From contig NZ_RIBP01000001.1 of assembly GCF_007273535.1 (NCBI RefSeq), positions 1,178,001 through 1,242,000 of the forward strand: a DNA stretch of 64,000 bases, given 5' to 3'. The notes under the pieces were generated by a model. It had not been told where the DNA came from. It ran no database searches and saw nothing but the letters and a program-made list of their open reading frames with translations. Position numbers and translations under genes: made by a program. Of this stretch, positions 43,522 through 51,338 are shown piece by piece. The DNA comes from Niallia circulans. Its GTDB lineage: Bacteria > Bacillota > Bacilli > Bacillales > Cytobacillaceae. How positions within the stretch are numbered: position 1 is the first letter of the stretch; every line of letters begins with the position of its first letter.

Positions 43522-45354
43522 TTATTCTCCTACAATTTCTTCAATTTCTGTTTTTATAATTGGTACATGAGGTCCATAGATGACTTGTACTCCATTTCCA
43601 CGAAGCATTACGCCCTTTGCTCCTGTTGTTTTCAGGTCTGCTTCTGATACTTTAGACGAATCCTTAACCGTAACTCGTAATCTTGTTGCACAATTATCTA
43701 CCTCAGATAAGTTGTCTTTTCCACCTAATGCGGCAATAATTGTTGCAGCTCTATTATTTTCTTCAACAGTAACAGCCGCTTCGGCTTCTGCTTCTTCATC
43801 TTCACGACCAGGTGTTTTGTAATTAAACTTTGTAATTAAGAATCTAAAGACAACATAGTAAACAATAAAGAATGCAATTCCAATAAGTGGTATTAAAATC
43901 CAGTTCGTTTTATCATTCCCTTGAAGAATACCAAACAAAGTTAAGTCGATTAATCCAGCTGAAAAAGTCATCCCTACTGTTATATGGAAAATATGAGCGA
44001 TCATATAAGCTAGTCCCCAAAGTGCAGCGTGTGCAACAAATAGTACTGGTGCAACAAACAAGAATGCAAACTCAAGTGGTTCAGTTATACCAGTTAAAAA
44101 GGAAGTCAACGCACCTGTAGCAAGCAAGCCGAATACTTTCTTTTTATTTTCCGGTTTTGCTGTATGATAAATAGCAATCGCTGCACCGATTAAACCAAAC
44201 ATCATTGGGAAGTACTTACCTGTCATAAAGCGAGCTGTACCGATGTAGTATTGGTCGACATTAGGATCTGCTAGCTGTGCGAAAAAGATATTTTGCGCAC
44301 CTTGCACAACATTACCTGCAACCTCCAATGTGCCACCAAGTCCAGTTTGCCAGAATGGTAAATAAAAGATATGATGCAGTCCAAGTGGACCCAATAATTT
44401 AACAATAAATCCGAATAGGAATGTACCAAAATAACCTGTTTTATCCACCAAGCTACCAAGCTGTGCAATCCCATCTTGAATAGGCGGCCATACTACATAC
44501 ATGGCAATTCCTAGAAAGATGGAAACAACGGAAGTAATAATTGGGATAAAACGAGAACCGCTGAAAAATCCTAAAAATTGCGGAAGCTGAACTTTATTAA
44601 ATCTACTGTGAAGCAAATACGTAACTAAACCAGAGATAATTCCGCCAAAAACACCCGTTTGTAGTGTTTGAATACCTAATACCATCCCTTGCCCGACACC
44701 AGCTAAATTCTCTGTTGCTAAATTATCCGTTATTATTAGCATCGCATTTAATGAAGCGTTCATGACAAGATAGGATAAAACGGATGCTAACCCTGCAACT
44801 CCCTTATCTGATTTCGCCAGCCCTACGGCTATGCCAATCGCAAATATCAATGGCAGATTTCCAAATATAATGTTTCCTGCTGAACTCATAATAGTGAAAA
44901 TGGCTTGCAGGATTGTATGATCTAAAAAAGGATAAAGTGCAATTGTATTAGGGTTTGAAAATGCTCCCCCAATCCCTAATAACAGTCCTGCTGCTGGCAA
45001 TACTGCAATCGGAAGCATAATAGCCTTGCCAAACATTTGAAATTTGCTGAATAGCTTGTTAAACATATTTTCGTCTCTCCCCTCTTCATTCCCTGAAGAT
45101 TCTAATTCTGTCTTTTCTCTAACTATTTCTTGATATAATTGAAAGGTAGTTTCTTTTCCCAGCAATATATGCAGCTCATGTTCTCGATAAAGAGCAGCAT
45201 ATACACCTTTTAATGCCTTTAGTTCTTCTAGGTTTGCCTTGTCATTTTCAGCTAGTTCTAAACGTAATTTGGTTGCACAAGCTTCTACATGCCGGATGTT
45301 TCTAATTCCGCCTATATGATTTATAAAAACGGGGTACAAATCATTTTGTTCCAC
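43522..45354 (-). CDS. Glucose/GlcNAc-type PTS permease with EIIB-EIIC-EIIB architecture
   Basis: The 610-residue protein starts at GTG 45354 after GGAGGGGG; upstream codons to 45417 overlap the antiterminator hairpin. An N-terminal EIIB domain (Cys26 in EACATKLRLEL) is joined to EIIC (about 95-510, MFNKLFSKFQMFGKAIMLPIAVLPAAGLLLGIGGAF). A second C-terminal EIIB follows (Cys555 in DNCATRLRV). Phosphate would come from the separate EIIA encoded upstream. The GlcNAc/glucose-type EIIC and the adjoining sulfatase suggest uptake of an amino-sugar-containing oligosaccharide. A LicT-type antiterminator controls it. Confidence 0.9.
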   Translation of the reverse strand: MEQNDLYPVFINHIGGIRNIRHVEACATKLRLELAENDKANLEELKALKGVYAALYREHELHILLGKETTFQLYQEIVREKTELESSGNEEGRDENMFNKLFSKFQMFGKAIMLPIAVLPAAGLLLGIGGAFSNPNTIALYPFLDHTILQAIFTIMSSAGNIIFGNLPLIFAIGIAVGLAKSDKGVAGLASVLSYLVMNASLNAMLIITDNLATENLAGVGQGMVLGIQTLQTGVFGGIISGLVTYLLHSRFNKVQLPQFLGFFSGSRFIPIITSVVSIFLGIAMYVVWPPIQDGIAQLGSLVDKTGYFGTFLFGFIVKLLGPLGLHHIFYLPFWQTGLGGTLEVAGNVVQGAQNIFFAQLADPNVDQYYIGTARFMTGKYFPMMFGLIGAAIAIYHTAKPENKKKVFGLLATGALTSFLTGITEPLEFAFLFVAPVLFVAHAALWGLAYMIAHIFHITVGMTFSAGLIDLTLFGILQGNDKTNWILIPLIGIAFFIVYYVVFRFLITKFNYKTPGREDEEAEAEAAVTVEENNRAATIIAALGGKDNLSEVDNCATRLRVTVKDSSKVSEADLKTTGAKGVMLRGNGVQVIYGPHVPIIKTEIEEIVGE

Positions 45355-45406
45355 TTTATCCCCCTCCAAGGTGTTTGAAATTTTGCAAAAAAGAGATATG
45401 AAGTAT

Positions 45407-45485
45407 AAAAAAGGCAAGACCTAAAAAGACAAAGAGGTATACTCTCTACCTTTTTAGGTCTTGCCTGATTTAACAGTAACAATCC
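45407..45485 (-). promoter_or_regulatory. RAT antiterminator and overlapping terminator before the PTS permease
   Basis: On the minus strand GGATTGTTACTG then TTAAATCAGGCAAGACC (45485-45457) matches the ribonucleic antiterminator recognised by LicT/SacT proteins. Its 3' end overlaps a 17-bp terminator stem (45412-45428 with 45450-45466) followed by six Ts. Binding of the LicT-type protein encoded immediately upstream would open this terminator and allow expression of the permease and sulfatase. Confidence 0.88.
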
Positions 45486-45492
45486 CCGATAT

Positions 45493-46323
45493 TTAAATAT
45501 TTTTGTCCTTAAGCCTTTGGATATGCAGTGTAAGAAAACCAATTTCTGATTCTGGAACATCATACTTATATTCTTCATTTAGATAAATGGCGAGTACTTC
45601 TGCACATTGATAACTTTGTTGATATTTACTTTTCACTATTTCCAACATATCAATGTCCATTTCATGAAAAGCCTCATTCTTCTCCATCCTGCTTATTACA
45701 AACTCTAAGTGTGTTAAGAAGCGATAATAGCTTAATGATTCCTTGTTTATTTCCATATTAAGATGACTCGCTACAATATCCATTAAGTCTTGTAAAATAA
45801 ATGTTCTTTTTAGCGGTACATCAATATTACTTTCATTTATTGTACTTGTATGAATATGCAAAGCAATATAACCAGCTTCATCAATTGGCAGTTGAACACC
45901 TAGTTTTAATTTTACTTGTTCAATAGCCCATAAACCTATTTCATATTCTTTTGGATAAAGAACCTTCACTTCACTTAATAGCCTATTCCTAATTGCGATA
46001 CCCTTTTTAATACGATCTATTGCAAATGCTAGATGATCTGTTAAAGCAATGTGAATATGGCTGTTAAGCTCTGCTTTTAATTGTGATTCCGTATAAGAAA
46101 TGATGTCTTCTGCAAGCGATACATACGACTCTGGTAATGACTGTAATAATTCTTGAAATTGTTTTGTCTCATTTTTCAAAATAAAAACCTTTTCAATTTT
46201 CTGTTCCTGAATGATATCATTTTTACTTTTTTGGAATGCGATCCCAGGACCAAGAACAATTTTCTCCATACCATCTTCAATTATAATGACTGCATTATTA
46301 TTTAAAATTTTATTGATTCTCAT
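45493..46323 (-). CDS. BglG/LicT-type transcriptional antiterminator
   Basis: The 276-residue protein has an N-terminal RNA-binding CAT domain (MRINKILNNNAVIIIEDGMEKIVLGPGIAFQKSKND, about 1-58) and two PRD domains with conserved His sites (DHLAFAIDR, HIHTS; THLEFVISRM, LHIQRL). It binds the two RAT sequences that lie before the EIIA gene and before the permease gene. PTS phosphorylation of the PRDs should switch it off when no sugar is present. The longer frame to 46380 overlaps the EIIA gene; ATG 46323 begins the conserved CAT domain. Confidence 0.92.
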   Translation of the reverse strand: MRINKILNNNAVIIIEDGMEKIVLGPGIAFQKSKNDIIQEQKIEKVFILKNETKQFQELLQSLPESYVSLAEDIISYTESQLKAELNSHIHIALTDHLAFAIDRIKKGIAIRNRLLSEVKVLYPKEYEIGLWAIEQVKLKLGVQLPIDEAGYIALHIHTSTINESNIDVPLKRTFILQDLMDIVASHLNMEINKESLSYYRFLTHLEFVISRMEKNEAFHEMDIDMLEIVKSKYQQSYQCAEVLAIYLNEEYKYDVPESEIGFLTLHIQRLKDKNI

Positions 46324-46366
46324 ATAGTTCCATTCCCACCCATATAGGAAATTAAGGGATAATAAG

Positions 46367-46858
46367 TTAAATGGAAGCAATTAATACTTCTTCTACTCCA
46401 GCTTCCCCTTGCTGTTTATATTGTTTCTCTAGCTTCTTCACTTTATCACTATTTATTATAACTAATGGTGTAATAGTACTTGTAGCATTTTCCTTTACTA
46501 AATCTAAATTAAATTCTATAAGCAACTCACCTGTTTTGACGTAATCTCCGGGATTTACATGAACAGTAAAGCCCTCTCCATGCATATTTACTGTATCCAA
46601 GCCAATATGAATAAGAATTTCTAAACCGTTTTCACTTTCTAACCCAATTGCATGCTTCGTTGGAAAGACTTGCAGAACCTTTGCATTAAGTGGTGCTACT
46701 ACTTTGCCGGCTGTTGGGATAACAGCAATTCCATCTCCCATCATTTTCTCAGCAAATGCCGGATCTGGAACCTCTTCAATCGGAATAATCTTTCCAGTTA
46801 AGGGCGACTTAAAAATTTCCTTTATTTCTTTTTTTCCAAATAATTTACCTAAACCCAT
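46367..46858 (-). CDS. Glucose-type PTS EIIA component
   Basis: The 163-residue single-domain EIIA has active-site histidines H69 and H84 in FPTKHAIGLESENGLEILIHIGLDT, and the SPLTGKIIPIEEVPDPAFAEKMMGDGIAV start of the Crr family. It passes phosphate from HPr to the EIIB domains of the downstream permease and to the antiterminator. AGGAG is 8 nt before the ATG at 46858. It leads the operon EIIA-licT-permease-sulfatase. Confidence 0.92.
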   Translation of the reverse strand: MGLGKLFGKKEIKEIFKSPLTGKIIPIEEVPDPAFAEKMMGDGIAVIPTAGKVVAPLNAKVLQVFPTKHAIGLESENGLEILIHIGLDTVNMHGEGFTVHVNPGDYVKTGELLIEFNLDLVKENATSTITPLVIINSDKVKKLEKQYKQQGEAGVEEVLIASI

Positions 46859-46880
46859 TGTTAACACTCCTTTTAAACGT

Positions 46881-46957
46881 AAAAAGACCTAAAACAAGCT
46901 AGAGAAATACATCTCTAAAATGTCTTAGGTCTTGCCTGATTTAACAGTAACAAATCC
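46881..46957 (-). promoter_or_regulatory. RAT antiterminator and overlapping terminator before EIIA
   Basis: On the minus strand GGATTTGTTACTG then TTAAATCAGGCAAGACC (46957-46928) is a second LicT-type RAT. It is nearly identical to the one before the permease apart from one extra T. It overlaps a terminator stem (AGACCTAA/TTAGGTCT plus inner AGAGA/TCTCT) ending in five Ts. The whole operon entry is thus under the same antiterminator. Confidence 0.85.
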
Positions 46958-46977
46958 TCAATATATTAATTGATTTA

Positions 46978-47029
46978 ATCATATAACACTATTAAAACGC
47001 TGTCAACGTTTATTTGAATTCGCTTTCTA
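46978..47029 (-). promoter_or_regulatory. Promoter of the EIIA-licT operon with candidate CcpA site
   Basis: On the minus strand TTGACA (47006-47001) and TATGAT (46983-46978) are exactly 17 bp apart. Just upstream, TAGAAAGCGAATTCAA (47029-47014) differs from the cre consensus WTGNAANCGNWNNCAW at one position. Carbon catabolite control by CcpA is therefore likely. The region overlaps the last codons of the FGE gene. Confidence 0.75.
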
Positions 47030-48004
47030 TTCTTCCTTAACTATATCTTTAACACATCTAAATCCTAAATTCCCACTAGAGCTATCAATAGTATTATGAG
47101 TCCTGGCAGCAACACGATATCGATTACAATAGGAATCATGGCATAAATAAGATCCACCTCTCATTGACTTTGTATTGCCATTGTGGGGCCCTTTAGGGTT
47201 ATTAAGGGAATCTGTCTTGTGATAGGTTGGATGGAACCAATCAGCGCACCACTCCCATACATTTCCTGCCATATTAAATAATCCATATCCATTCTCTTCA
47301 AAGCTATCTACAGGTGCAGTACCGACAAAACCATCTTCTTCAGTATTAACCGTTGGAAACTCTCCCTGCCAAATATTACACATATGCTTACCATTTGGAT
47401 GAAGGTCATTCCCCCAGCTATATTTATTCTGTACAAGTCCTCCTCGTGCAGCATATTCCCATTCAGCCTCAGTCGGTAGCCTTTTTCCTGACCATTCACA
47501 GTAAGCAAGCGCATCATTCCAAGAAATATGAACGGCAGGATGGTTCATACGGTCTTTAATAGAGGAGTTTGGACCCTCTGGCTTTTCCCAGTAGGCTCCT
47601 TCCACAACACGCCACCATGGCGTATTTCGAGGGGCTTTTCTATATACTGACATATCTTCCTCAGATAATAGCAAATGAAAAACAAATGACCACCCATATT
47701 TCTCTGCATCTGTAACATAATTTGTTTCTTTTATAAAATGTGAAAATTCCTTATTTGTTACAGCATATTTATCCATATAGAATGAGTTCACGTTTACCTT
47801 TCGAATTGGTCCCTCTCCGTCAAGTGGAAATCCATCACTATCCTCTGTGCCCATTAAAAATTCTCCACCCTCTAAATAAATCATATTCTCGTTAGAGGTA
47901 TGGCTGGTTTTTATTTTATTTATTTTTTCTGTACCTATGTCTAGTGAAACAATTGATTCTCTGCTGACTGAACAGCAAGAGCTAACTTTTAGTTCTTTTT
48001 CCAT
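47027..48004 (-). CDS. Formylglycine-generating enzyme (SUMF1/FGE family)
   Basis: The 325-residue protein has the full FGE-sulfatase fold: GGEFLMGTEDSDGFPLDGEGP, KYAVTNKEFSHFI, GKRLPTEAEWEYAARGG and GNVWEWCADW. Both active-site cysteines are present (C288 and C293 in MRGGSYLCHDSYCNRYR) with the DSSSGNLGFRC end. This marks a true copper- and oxygen-dependent sulfatase activator rather than an ergothioneine or iron-oxidase relative. AAGGTG is 8 nt before the ATG at 48004. It follows two CHR genes in one unit and should convert the Cys of the three sulfatases here. Confidence 0.93.
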   Translation of the reverse strand: MEKELKVSSCCSVSRESIVSLDIGTEKINKIKTSHTSNENMIYLEGGEFLMGTEDSDGFPLDGEGPIRKVNVNSFYMDKYAVTNKEFSHFIKETNYVTDAEKYGWSFVFHLLLSEEDMSVYRKAPRNTPWWRVVEGAYWEKPEGPNSSIKDRMNHPAVHISWNDALAYCEWSGKRLPTEAEWEYAARGGLVQNKYSWGNDLHPNGKHMCNIWQGEFPTVNTEEDGFVGTAPVDSFEENGYGLFNMAGNVWEWCADWFHPTYHKTDSLNNPKGPHNGNTKSMRGGSYLCHDSYCNRYRVAARTHNTIDSSSGNLGFRCVKDIVKEE

Positions 48005-48018
48005 GTACATCACACCTT

Positions 48019-48555
48019 CTAAAATATAATTATGCCTACAATCCCTGCTCCCACTATAACAATCAAAGGATGTGCCTTCCACCTCGTCAAAAAATATAAA
48101 GAAACTAAACATATGCACAGGAGACTAATCATTTCTAAATTAATAGTCAGAGAAATTACATGATTTGAAATCGCCAGTTTAATTGCAGCAAACACAATTA
48201 AACTTGTTACAATCGGCCTAAGTCCATAAAATCCCGCTTTAACCAGTTTATATTCATTTACATGCGTAAAAAAAACTGCCAAAAGGAGGATAATAATATA
48301 AGATGGAATAGTCATGGCTAATGAAGAAATAATCCCACCAGGTATGCCAGCTAGTTGATAACCAACTAAAGTTGCACTATTAGTTGCTATTGGACCTGGA
48401 GACATTCCCGCAACAGCAATAATTTCGGTAAACTCGCCAGTGCTTAACCATCCTTTCTCTGTAACTCCATGCTCAATAACTGGAATCATCGCATAACCGC
48501 CGCCAAAGGAAATCGCTCCTATTACAATAAAAAACAAAAACAACTGGATGAGCAT
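48019..48555 (-). CDS. Short CHR (chromate ion transporter) family protein, second of a pair
   Basis: The 178-residue membrane protein has the CHR signature: IGAISFGGGYAMIPVIEHG (about 13-31) and AVAGMSPGPIATNSATLVGYQ (about 48-68). Short CHR proteins work as pairs with opposite membrane orientation. AAGGGGG precedes the ATG at 48555. Although named for chromate resistance, the CHR family carries oxyanions, and sulfate is a close analogue. Coupling to FGE in a sulfatase locus makes sulfate export an attractive guess. Confidence 0.88.
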   Translation of the reverse strand: MLIQLFLFFIVIGAISFGGGYAMIPVIEHGVTEKGWLSTGEFTEIIAVAGMSPGPIATNSATLVGYQLAGIPGGIISSLAMTIPSYIIILLLAVFFTHVNEYKLVKAGFYGLRPIVTSLIVFAAIKLAISNHVISLTINLEMISLLCICLVSLYFLTRWKAHPLIVIVGAGIVGIIIF

Positions 48556-48569
48556 CAATGATTCCCCCT

Positions 48570-49184
48570 TTAACTAGCCTGGTTTGTTTTTTCTGGTTGT
48601 TTTGGTGTTTCGTTTCTTTCAAACTGTACAATTATACCCAGCTTTTCTTTCACTTTAGTAATAATAATTCCTAATACTGCTCCCAGAAAAATAACGAGAA
48701 TAGGATGAAGATTAAGCACAATCATAGCAACGACCATAAGGATAGCAAGACTTGCTGTTGACTTATCTATAATAGAATTTTTGCTGATCTTAATTGCTGC
48801 ATAACCAATTAAAGCTACCACAGCACCACTAATGCCTTTAAACGCTGCATTTACGTACTCATTATCCTGAAAGATTAAGTAAGCACTGCCTAATACAATA
48901 ACAATAATAAACGTTGGAAAAAGTGCTCCAAACATTGCTGCTACAGCACCTAACATACCACCAACTCGATAACCTATAAATATGGCTGAATTAATGGCAA
49001 TAGCACCAGGTGCTGTTCCGCCAAGGGCTAACGTATCTGATACTTCTCTCATATCCATCCATTTTTTACGTTGAACAATTTCTTTCTCTATTATAGGAAT
49101 CATGGCATATCCCCCGCCAAATGTAACTGGGCTCATCTTAAAAAATAACCAAAACAATTCTATAAAAAGCTTATTAGATTTCAT
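48570..49184 (-). CDS. Short CHR (chromate ion transporter) family protein, first of a pair
   Basis: This 204-residue member has PVTFGGGYAMIPIIEKE (about 19-35) and LALGGTAPGAIAINSAIFIGYR (about 53-74), with five or six helices and a hydrophilic tail. AAGGGAG is 5-6 nt before the ATG at 49184; the frame extends to 49283 but that part contains operator DNA and no ribosome binding site. It heads the CHR-CHR-FGE unit, whose upstream region contains two copies of a palindrome shared with the rpiR promoter. Confidence 0.88.
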   Translation of the reverse strand: MKSNKLFIELFWLFFKMSPVTFGGGYAMIPIIEKEIVQRKKWMDMREVSDTLALGGTAPGAIAINSAIFIGYRVGGMLGAVAAMFGALFPTFIIVIVLGSAYLIFQDNEYVNAAFKGISGAVVALIGYAAIKISKNSIIDKSTASLAILMVVAMIVLNLHPILVIFLGAVLGIIITKVKEKLGIIVQFERNETPKQPEKTNQAS

Positions 49185-49212
49185 TTTATCTCCCTTCTGT
49201 TCAAGGTAGCAC

Positions 49213-49237
49213 ACTTTCATCCAAAACGGATAAAAGT
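49213..49237 (-). promoter_or_regulatory. Shared palindrome, copy A
   Basis: ACTTTCATCC-AAAAC-GGATAAAAGT is a 10-5-10 inverted repeat with one mismatch, 28 bp before the first CHR start codon. It shares the core TTYATCCAAWWYGGAYAAAA with copies B and C. Confidence 0.7.
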
Positions 49238-49337
49238 ATCTAAAAAAATTACCTGCTGTAAGCAATCCCCTATCTGAAGTCATGTGATATTACCAATTTC
49301 ATTTAAACTTTCTTCAACCGCCTTAAATACATTTATA

Positions 49338-49373
49338 ATCATAACACACTTTCATCCAAAATGGATAAAAGTG
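49338..49373 (-). promoter_or_regulatory. Shared palindrome, copy B, with promoter of the CHR-FGE unit
   Basis: CACTTTCATCC-AAAAT-GGATAAAAGTG (49347-49373) is an 11-5-11 inverted repeat. On the minus strand it runs directly into GTGTGTTATGAT, whose TATGAT (49343-49338) fits a -10 box. Copy C has the same layout, so the bound protein would cover the -35 region. Confidence 0.7.
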
Positions 49374-49425
49374 CGTATGTTTAATTTGATTATTTTTTTA
49401 CTTGTTACTTAAAGATATGACCTGC

Positions 49426-51306
49426 TTATAAATGTTCAGAATTAGCAATAATAAGATTCTTAAATTCTTCAAAGGAATTTATTGAATTTATTTGTATCAT
49501 CAATTCTTTATTGTGTACTAATTTTTGAATAAACAAAAGCAAATCCCTAGTTTCCGTGCTTTTAGCTTGAGCAATAGTAAAAATTATTTTAACTGGAACC
49601 CCTGACCAATTAACAGGCTTCTTTAGAATACCGACTCCGATTTTTGTAACTTCTGAACAAAGCTCAATTGGGTGCACAAGTGCAATTTGATTGCCAAATG
49701 CAGTACTTGCTAGTTTTTCTCTTCTAATACAAAGTTCCTCAAAATTGGTTGGAGTAATGCCTGTTTTCCCTATTAAATCACACATTTTTGTAATTGCTTC
49801 GTGTTTATTATCACACTCTAAATTGCTATAAAATATATCTTTCGAAAAATATTTATCTATAATATATTGATTCTTTACCTTTGCTTTTTCGTCTAATAAC
49901 TTACGTTGTTCTTCATCCGTAAAGAATGGACTAATAACTTCAATTGGAATATTTGGTATATTGACAGGAACAGTCGAAAAGATAATGTCTGGGTTAAAAT
50001 TAATAACGTCTTCTTGATTATATAACGCAAAATGTTGTATATGATGTGCTCTTGGAAAAGTTTGCTCTATTTTAAATTTGAGTAACTGAGCGGTTCCTTG
50101 ACCTGTTGTGCATATAATGGCTATGCGCTTAAATTCTCTTTCGTCCGCCTTTTTAAAGCCCCGCTCTAAAGCCAACCCTATATGCATCGTTATATAAGCA
50201 ATATCGTCGTCTGTTAATTGACATTTATAGATTGAATTCACCTTTTCAGCTAATAATACGGCAAGACTAAAAGCAAAGGCGAATTGTTTTTTAATATCAT
50301 GGAGAATTGGATTTTTCAAATGAATATCCTTTGTTATTCTGCCAAGCAGCTGACGCAAGTGAATAAGCAGTCCTGTTCTTAACTCCTGATCCATCCACAA
50401 TGATACATCATACATAGACTCTATTTTTTCTAAAAAACTATCAATAATCATATTTATTTTGGAATCAGAAATTTCTAATTCAGTTAAGTAATCCGTTAAA
50501 AACAATTGACCGATTATATGCGAATAAACATAAATGTATTCAGAAGGGTGTAAATTTACTTCCATCAAAGTCTCTATTTTTCTAAGAATAGCTTTCGAAA
50601 TTTCATACTCTAATGAATCGTCCATGATATGTTCTGCGGGAATATCAATAGGATGTTGCTCAGAAACCCGTTTCATCATAATTTTGATATGATAGATAAT
50701 ATTTTGCAGGACAATATCTGAACATTCCCCTTTTCTTTTTTTCATCTCAGAGATAATAATTGATTCAATGAAGGAGATGTCGTTTTTATCATTTAGATAA
50801 GCTTCTTGAGTTAATAGATTAGCAATTGCTAGTCTTTTTCCTAATTCAGAACCAATGATTTTGAGTCCATAATGAGGTTTTGTCTTTAGCTCTAATCCGT
50901 ATGGTTTGATATCCTCCTTTAATGTAGAGAGGACACTGCTAATTTTACTTCTGCTCACATAAAATACATCACATAGTTCTTCTAATCTAATATATTGAGT
51001 TTCCTCAATTAATACTTTAAATATGTTTTTTGATAAATCAGAGGAAGAAATGAAAGATTCGGCTGTCTCATTATTAATGTTGTTGATAATTTCTTGTTTG
51101 TTGCTTGTTCGTAAATAATACCCTTCTCCCCGTTTAGCTACAATCTTACTATTATATTTTTCTAAATAAACGTTGAGAGTGCTGATTGAATTTCTTATTG
51201 TCTTTTCACTTACTCCAAAGACAAACATTAAATTCTTTATGGGTATATATTGCTCATCTCTTATAAACTCATTTAGCAATTTCAAATCCTTCTCTAATAA
51301 AATCAT
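49426..51306 (-). CDS. LicR/MtlR-type PRD transcriptional activator with EIIB and EIIA domains
   Basis: The 626-residue regulator has N-terminal helix-turn-helix domains (about 1-160, VFGVSEKTIRNSISTLNVYL and FYVSRSKISSVLSTLKEDI). Two PRD domains follow (about 185-395, YVYSHIIGQ, YITMHIGLALERG), then an EIIB-gat-like domain (IAIICTTGQGTAQLL) and a fructose/mannitol-type EIIA (His in ALVHPIELC). It reads the PTS state and activates sugar operons. It is the last gene of the cellobiose-type PTS/sulfatase operon and is probably its activator. Confidence 0.9.
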   Translation of the reverse strand: MILLEKDLKLLNEFIRDEQYIPIKNLMFVFGVSEKTIRNSISTLNVYLEKYNSKIVAKRGEGYYLRTSNKQEIINNINNETAESFISSSDLSKNIFKVLIEETQYIRLEELCDVFYVSRSKISSVLSTLKEDIKPYGLELKTKPHYGLKIIGSELGKRLAIANLLTQEAYLNDKNDISFIESIIISEMKKRKGECSDIVLQNIIYHIKIMMKRVSEQHPIDIPAEHIMDDSLEYEISKAILRKIETLMEVNLHPSEYIYVYSHIIGQLFLTDYLTELEISDSKINMIIDSFLEKIESMYDVSLWMDQELRTGLLIHLRQLLGRITKDIHLKNPILHDIKKQFAFAFSLAVLLAEKVNSIYKCQLTDDDIAYITMHIGLALERGFKKADEREFKRIAIICTTGQGTAQLLKFKIEQTFPRAHHIQHFALYNQEDVINFNPDIIFSTVPVNIPNIPIEVISPFFTDEEQRKLLDEKAKVKNQYIIDKYFSKDIFYSNLECDNKHEAITKMCDLIGKTGITPTNFEELCIRREKLASTAFGNQIALVHPIELCSEVTKIGVGILKKPVNWSGVPVKIIFTIAQAKSTETRDLLLFIQKLVHNKELMIQINSINSFEEFKNLIIANSEHL

Positions 51307-51338
51307 TGTAAATCATCCCTTTTTACTGCAGTAAAATA

